A stretch of 52,959 bases of DNA, from the NCBI GenBank assembly GCA_902780865.1, contig CACZHC010000014.1, forward strand, positions 1 to 52,959, in the 5' to 3' direction. Of the stretch, positions 49,989-52,959 are shown piece after piece (position 1 is the stretch's first letter; each line of letters starts with the position of its first letter). The notes below the pieces were generated by a model, which saw nothing but the letters and a program-made list of their open reading frames with translations, ran no database searches and was not told the origin of the DNA. This DNA comes from an uncultured bacterium (GTDB taxonomy: Bacteria > Verrucomicrobiota > Kiritimatiellia > RFP12 > UBA1067). The position numbers were made by a program, and so were the translations under genes.

Positions 49989-51905
49989 ATGGCAATGGGA
50001 ATCACAGAGTCCGTCATCGAGGATATCAAGTCGAGGATCGACCTCGCCGAGCTGATATCGTCGTACGGCATTCAGGTGAAGCACGCAGGCGCTTCGGCCA
50101 AGGCGTGCTGCCCGTTCCACCACGAGAAAACGCCTTCGTTCAACATCAACTCCGCAAAGGGCTTCTACCACTGCTTCGGCTGCGGCGAGTCGGGCGACGC
50201 CATAAAGTTCGTCCAGAAGCAGGAAGGGCTCACCTTCGTCGAAGCCGTCAAGAAGCTCGCTGAGCAGTGCGGCGTCAAAATCGAGGAGACAGAAGACCCG
50301 AATGCTGGCCTGCGTAAGCGCCTCTACGCGCTGATGGCCGAGCTCGCCGCCTTCTACCGCCGCTGTCTCCTCCAGGCCAAGGAGGGCGAAATCGCGCGCG
50401 AGTACCTGAAAAGCCGCGCACTCGATGGCGCAGTCGCGGAGGACTGGGGCATCGGCTACGCGCCGAACGGCGTCTCGAACATCCTGCGCTGGGCCGAGAA
50501 GTACAAGTACACTCCAGAAGAACTCGAGGCCGCAGGCGTCATCAAGGCGCCAACGCGCCCTGGCGACAGCGGTTACCATCGCTTCGCCGGCCGGCTCATG
50601 TTCCCGGTCCGCGACAAGCAGGGGCGCGTCGTGGCGTTCTCCGGCCGCCAGCTTGTCGAGAAGAAAAACTCCGGCAAGTACGTCAACTCTCCGGAGACGG
50701 CGATCTTCAAGAAGTCGAACGTCCTCTTCGGGTTCGACCGCGCATCGCGCGCGATTGGCAAGGACTCGCACTGCGAAGTGATAGTCTGCGAAGGGCAGAT
50801 CGACTGCATACGCCTCCATGCGAGCGGTTTCGCAAACGCCGTTGCAGGTCAGGGAACGGCGTTCACCGACGAGCATGTCAGGATGCTCAAGCGCGTCGCG
50901 AGCCAGGCCGTCCTCGTATATGACGACGACGCTGCGGGCCACAAGGCGACCATTCGTTCCGCAGGCATGCTTCTCGCCGCCGAAATCCCCGTGCGCGTCG
51001 TCTCGCTTCCCGACGGCGACGACCCAGATTCGTTCCTCAGGACGAAAGGCGCCGAGCAATTTCGCGCGCTCTTGGAGAAGGGCGAGTCGATAATCTCATT
51101 CCAGTGCCGCGTCGAACGCGCGAAGGAGCGCGACCCCGCGTCTATCGACGCAGTCGCGCGAGTGTCGAAAGCAGTCCTCGCGACTATCGCGGCGTGTTCG
51201 TCGGCTGTCCTTAGGGCGAGCATGGTAGGCGAGGCGTCGAAGCTTCTGGGGCTACCGTCTGCCGCGCTTACGGAAGAGCTCGAGACCGTCAGGAAAAAGA
51301 TGGCCGCCACACCTCGCCATCCAGCGCCTGCCCAGCAGGAATCTCCTGTCGACTATGATGACGTGGACAGCCAACTTTCAACTTTGGATGTTCAACCTTC
51401 AACTCCCGCTGCGGCCGATGCAGAAGAGGTGGTTCCGCCACCGCCGCGCGAAATTGCTTTTATGCAGTTCCTTATGTCTAACGAGCGCGACAAGACGCTT
51501 GACGGCATGATTGGCGATTTTCTGCCGCGCGAGGTGTTTGCCCACGGCTTTACATGGCGGTTCGTCGAAACATGGCGCATGGAGGCGGCGAGCGGCGAAG
51601 ACGCGTTCGCGGCGTTTGCGGCGGGTCTTGCCGGGCAGGAGAGGGCGTGGCTCGACGCCGTTCTCGTAGAGGTTGGCAAGACGCAGTCGAGCACCCTCAG
51701 CGCGACTGACATCATGCAGGACTTCGTGAGGTCGTTCTGGGAAGCGCACCTGAAGCAGGTGCGCGGAACGCTGCCAGCAGTGGGAGACAGCGAAGCCAAC
51801 AAGGAGCGGATGAAGATAACGATGGACTTGAAGCGCCTGAAGCAAGTGCGTTGGGCGGTAGTCAAGGACATGATACGCGATTTCAGACAACACAAGGAGA
51901 AATAA
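49989..51905 (+). CDS. dnaG: DNA primase DnaG
   Basis: 638 aa from the ATG at 49989 (a second ATG is two codons on; a TTG further upstream overlaps the promoter). The zinc finger is complete: C41-x2-H44 and C62-x2-C65 (CPFHHEKTPSF, YHCFGCGESGDAIKF). The catalytic core has the N-terminal IGYAPNG and RLMFPVRDKQGRVVAFSGR, then the Toprim acidic residues E268 in VIVCEGQID and DDD in VLVYDDDAAGHKA. The C-terminal helicase-binding domain follows a linker. The linker (about residues 460-475, SQLSTLDVQPSTP) is encoded by short repeats of the TTGAAAG family, reversed. It makes replication primers. The stop is one base before the next gene. Confidence 0.97.
   Translation: MAMGITESVIEDIKSRIDLAELISSYGIQVKHAGASAKACCPFHHEKTPSFNINSAKGFYHCFGCGESGDAIKFVQKQEGLTFVEAVKKLAEQCGVKIEETEDPNAGLRKRLYALMAELAAFYRRCLLQAKEGEIAREYLKSRALDGAVAEDWGIGYAPNGVSNILRWAEKYKYTPEELEAAGVIKAPTRPGDSGYHRFAGRLMFPVRDKQGRVVAFSGRQLVEKKNSGKYVNSPETAIFKKSNVLFGFDRASRAIGKDSHCEVIVCEGQIDCIRLHASGFANAVAGQGTAFTDEHVRMLKRVASQAVLVYDDDAAGHKATIRSAGMLLAAEIPVRVVSLPDGDDPDSFLRTKGAEQFRALLEKGESIISFQCRVERAKERDPASIDAVARVSKAVLATIAACSSAVLRASMVGEASKLLGLPSAALTEELETVRKKMAATPRHPAPAQQESPVDYDDVDSQLSTLDVQPSTPAAADAEEVVPPPPREIAFMQFLMSNERDKTLDGMIGDFLPREVFAHGFTWRFVETWRMEAASGEDAFAAFAAGLAGQERAWLDAVLVEVGKTQSSTLSATDIMQDFVRSFWEAHLKQVRGTLPAVGDSEANKERMKITMDLKRLKQVRWAVVKDMIRDFRQHKEK
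51372..51406 (+). repeat. Reversed TTGAAAG repeats within the dnaG linker
   Basis: CAACTTT, CAACTTT, GGATGTT, CAACCTT, CAACTCC: seven-base units of the family seen at 39069 and 49034, in reverse orientation and in frame with dnaG. Confidence 0.8.
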
Positions 51906-51906
51906 A

Positions 51907-52869
51907 ATGGACCTGAAGGAAGCAACAAACAGAATCGCCGCGCAGAAGGAGCTCGTGGCGAAGATACGCGAAGAGGTGGGCAAGGTCATCGTCGGGCAGG
52001 AGAAGCTCGTCGACCGGCTTGTCCTCGCAATGATCACCGACGGGCACATCCTCCTCGAAGGCGTTCCCGGGCTCGCGAAGACGCTTTCGTGCAACACTCT
52101 CGCAAAGGCGCTCGGGCTCGAGTTCAGGCGAATCTCGTTTACGCCAGACCTTCTTCCTGCCGACGTCGTCGGTACGCTCGTCTACTCGCCGAAGACTGGC
52201 GAGTTCACGCCGAAGAAGGGCCCTGTCTTCACGAACCTCCTGCTCGCCGACGAGATCAACCGCGCGCCGGCGAAGGTGCAGTCCGCGCTTCTCGAGGCGA
52301 TGCAGGAGCGCCAGGTGACAATCGGCGACGAGACGTACGCGCTCCCGAAGCCGTTCCTCGTCCTCGCGACGCAGAACCCGATCGAGCAGGAGGGAACGTA
52401 TCCGCTTCCCGAAGCGCAGGTCGACCGTTTCATGTTCAAGTGCCTCGTCGAGCCGCCGACGAAGGCAGACGAGCGGCGCATCATGCAGCGCTTTGCCGAG
52501 ACCGCCGAGAAGCCGGAGGCGAAGACGGTCTGCGCTCCCGGCGACATCGAGACGCTTCGCGCCGCGCTGAACGACGTCTACTGCGACGAGAAGGTCGGCG
52601 ACTACATCCTCGAGATCGTCTTCAAGACGCGCGAGACCGACGCGATGATCCAGAACGGCGCTTCGCCCCGCGCGACGCTCGCCTTGAACCTCGCCGCCCG
52701 CGGCAACGCGCTTATGCACGGTCGCGCCTATGCGACGCCGCAGGACGTGAAGGAAGTCGTGCACGATGTCCTTCGCCACCGCATCCTCCTCACCTACGAG
52801 GCCGAGGCGGAGAACGTGACGAGCGACAAGGTCATCGACAAGATACTAAGTGTTGTTCCAGTGCCGTGA
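51907..52869 (+). CDS. MoxR-family AAA+ ATPase
   Basis: 320 aa, full length. The Walker A is in the MoxR form GVPGLAKT (HILLEGVPGLAKTLSCNTLA). Other landmarks are RISFTPDLLPADVVGT, Walker B LLADEINRAPAKVQSALLEAMQE, sensor 1 FLVLATQNPIEQEGTYPLPEAQVDRFM, and a C-terminal lid (GASPRATLALNLAARGNAL). MoxR ATPases act as chaperone-like activators, usually with DUF58 and VWA partners. The first codons of a DUF58-like gene follow. It starts one base after dnaG with AAGGAGA as ribosome site, so it is probably co-transcribed with dnaG. Confidence 0.95.
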   Translation: MDLKEATNRIAAQKELVAKIREEVGKVIVGQEKLVDRLVLAMITDGHILLEGVPGLAKTLSCNTLAKALGLEFRRISFTPDLLPADVVGTLVYSPKTGEFTPKKGPVFTNLLLADEINRAPAKVQSALLEAMQERQVTIGDETYALPKPFLVLATQNPIEQEGTYPLPEAQVDRFMFKCLVEPPTKADERRIMQRFAETAEKPEAKTVCAPGDIETLRAALNDVYCDEKVGDYILEIVFKTRETDAMIQNGASPRATLALNLAARGNALMHGRAYATPQDVKEVVHDVLRHRILLTYEAEAENVTSDKVIDKILSVVPVP

Positions 52870-52878
52870 GTATTTTAG

Positions 52879-52901
52879 CCGCAAAGAACGCAAAGTGCGC
52901 A
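52879..52901 (+). repeat. GCAAAGAAC-type 9-bp repeat after the MoxR gene
   Basis: GCAAAGAAC, GCAAAGTGC, GCATAG: units of nine bases shortly after the stop, resembling the repeat-after-stop pattern seen in the 32-49 kb region. Confidence 0.55.
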
Positions 52902-52926
52902 TAGATCAGCTGTTGAGATTTATAAA

Positions 52927-52959
52927 ATGGCGACTGACGTAAAGGAATTGATGGCGAAG
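52927..52959 (+). CDS. Start of the next gene, probably DUF58 protein (cut by the window end)
   Basis: Eleven codons are visible: MATDVKELMAK. DUF58 proteins that follow MoxR commonly begin with a short stretch of this kind before a RR.E...RR segment. The identification rests on gene order and this short match only. Confidence 0.5.
   Translation, partial: MATDVKELMAK

Overview
This is a GC-rich bacterial chromosome segment, most likely from the PVC superphylum and plausibly Kiritimatiellota/Verrucomicrobiota (inference). The grounds are the combination of secreted polysaccharide-degrading enzymes paired with an AraC/LacI-hybrid regulator, giant exported proteins with Gly-rich and InlB-type repeats, short 7-9 bp repeat families scattered between and inside genes, and type III secretion effector/chaperone genes. 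No rRNA, tRNA, CRISPR array or transposase was seen. Nearly all genes are on the + strand; the one clear exception is the regulator at 6246-7397.

Layout. 1-734: 3' end of glycogen phosphorylase, frameshifted. 782-6230: a tightly overlapping operon of ExbB, ExbD, a TPR protein, a membrane-anchored VWA protein and a family 2 glycosyltransferase. 6246-21943: a carbohydrate-utilisation region with a XylR-like regulator (minus strand), a GH2/clan-A enzyme, two paralogous secreted Gly-rich proteins (942 and 878 aa) with the same promoter block, then GH78, GH81+CBM32 and a pectate-lyase-fold protein joined by ATGA overlaps. GH81 plus the beta-helix protein point to beta-1,3-glucan as a substrate (inference). 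22012-23885: acyl carrier protein, NeuD-like acyltransferase, purE and a cupin lipoprotein.

24003-31926 is the most striking part: three CesT-type type III secretion chaperones (one broken) interleaved with two very probable effectors. One is a 729-aa protein with the IpgD/SopB inositol-phosphate phosphatase loop. The other is a 1430-aa protein carrying a UbiB/ABC1-like atypical kinase core. Two transcription units here share a promoter-like signal, GTGTAACCT-N13-GTGTATACAG, not seen elsewhere in the window. No secretion apparatus genes are in the window.

32086-49648 is a run of seven exported proteins ending in a 2716-aa giant protein and a small repeat-riddled protein. Three members contain a tail-fibre-like module and two contain InlB-type repeats; it looks like one operon building a surface or extracellular structure (inference). 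49989-52959 returns to housekeeping: dnaG, a MoxR ATPase and the first codons of a probable DUF58 gene.

Three themes cross the regions. (i) Several genes have a -10 box so close to the start codon that the transcript would be leaderless. (ii) Short tandem repeats occur right after stop codons, inside the DnaG linker, and in the codons for signal-peptide cores. (iii) Four genes carry single-base frameshifts, three of them in or next to short G or C runs, which may be assembly errors.
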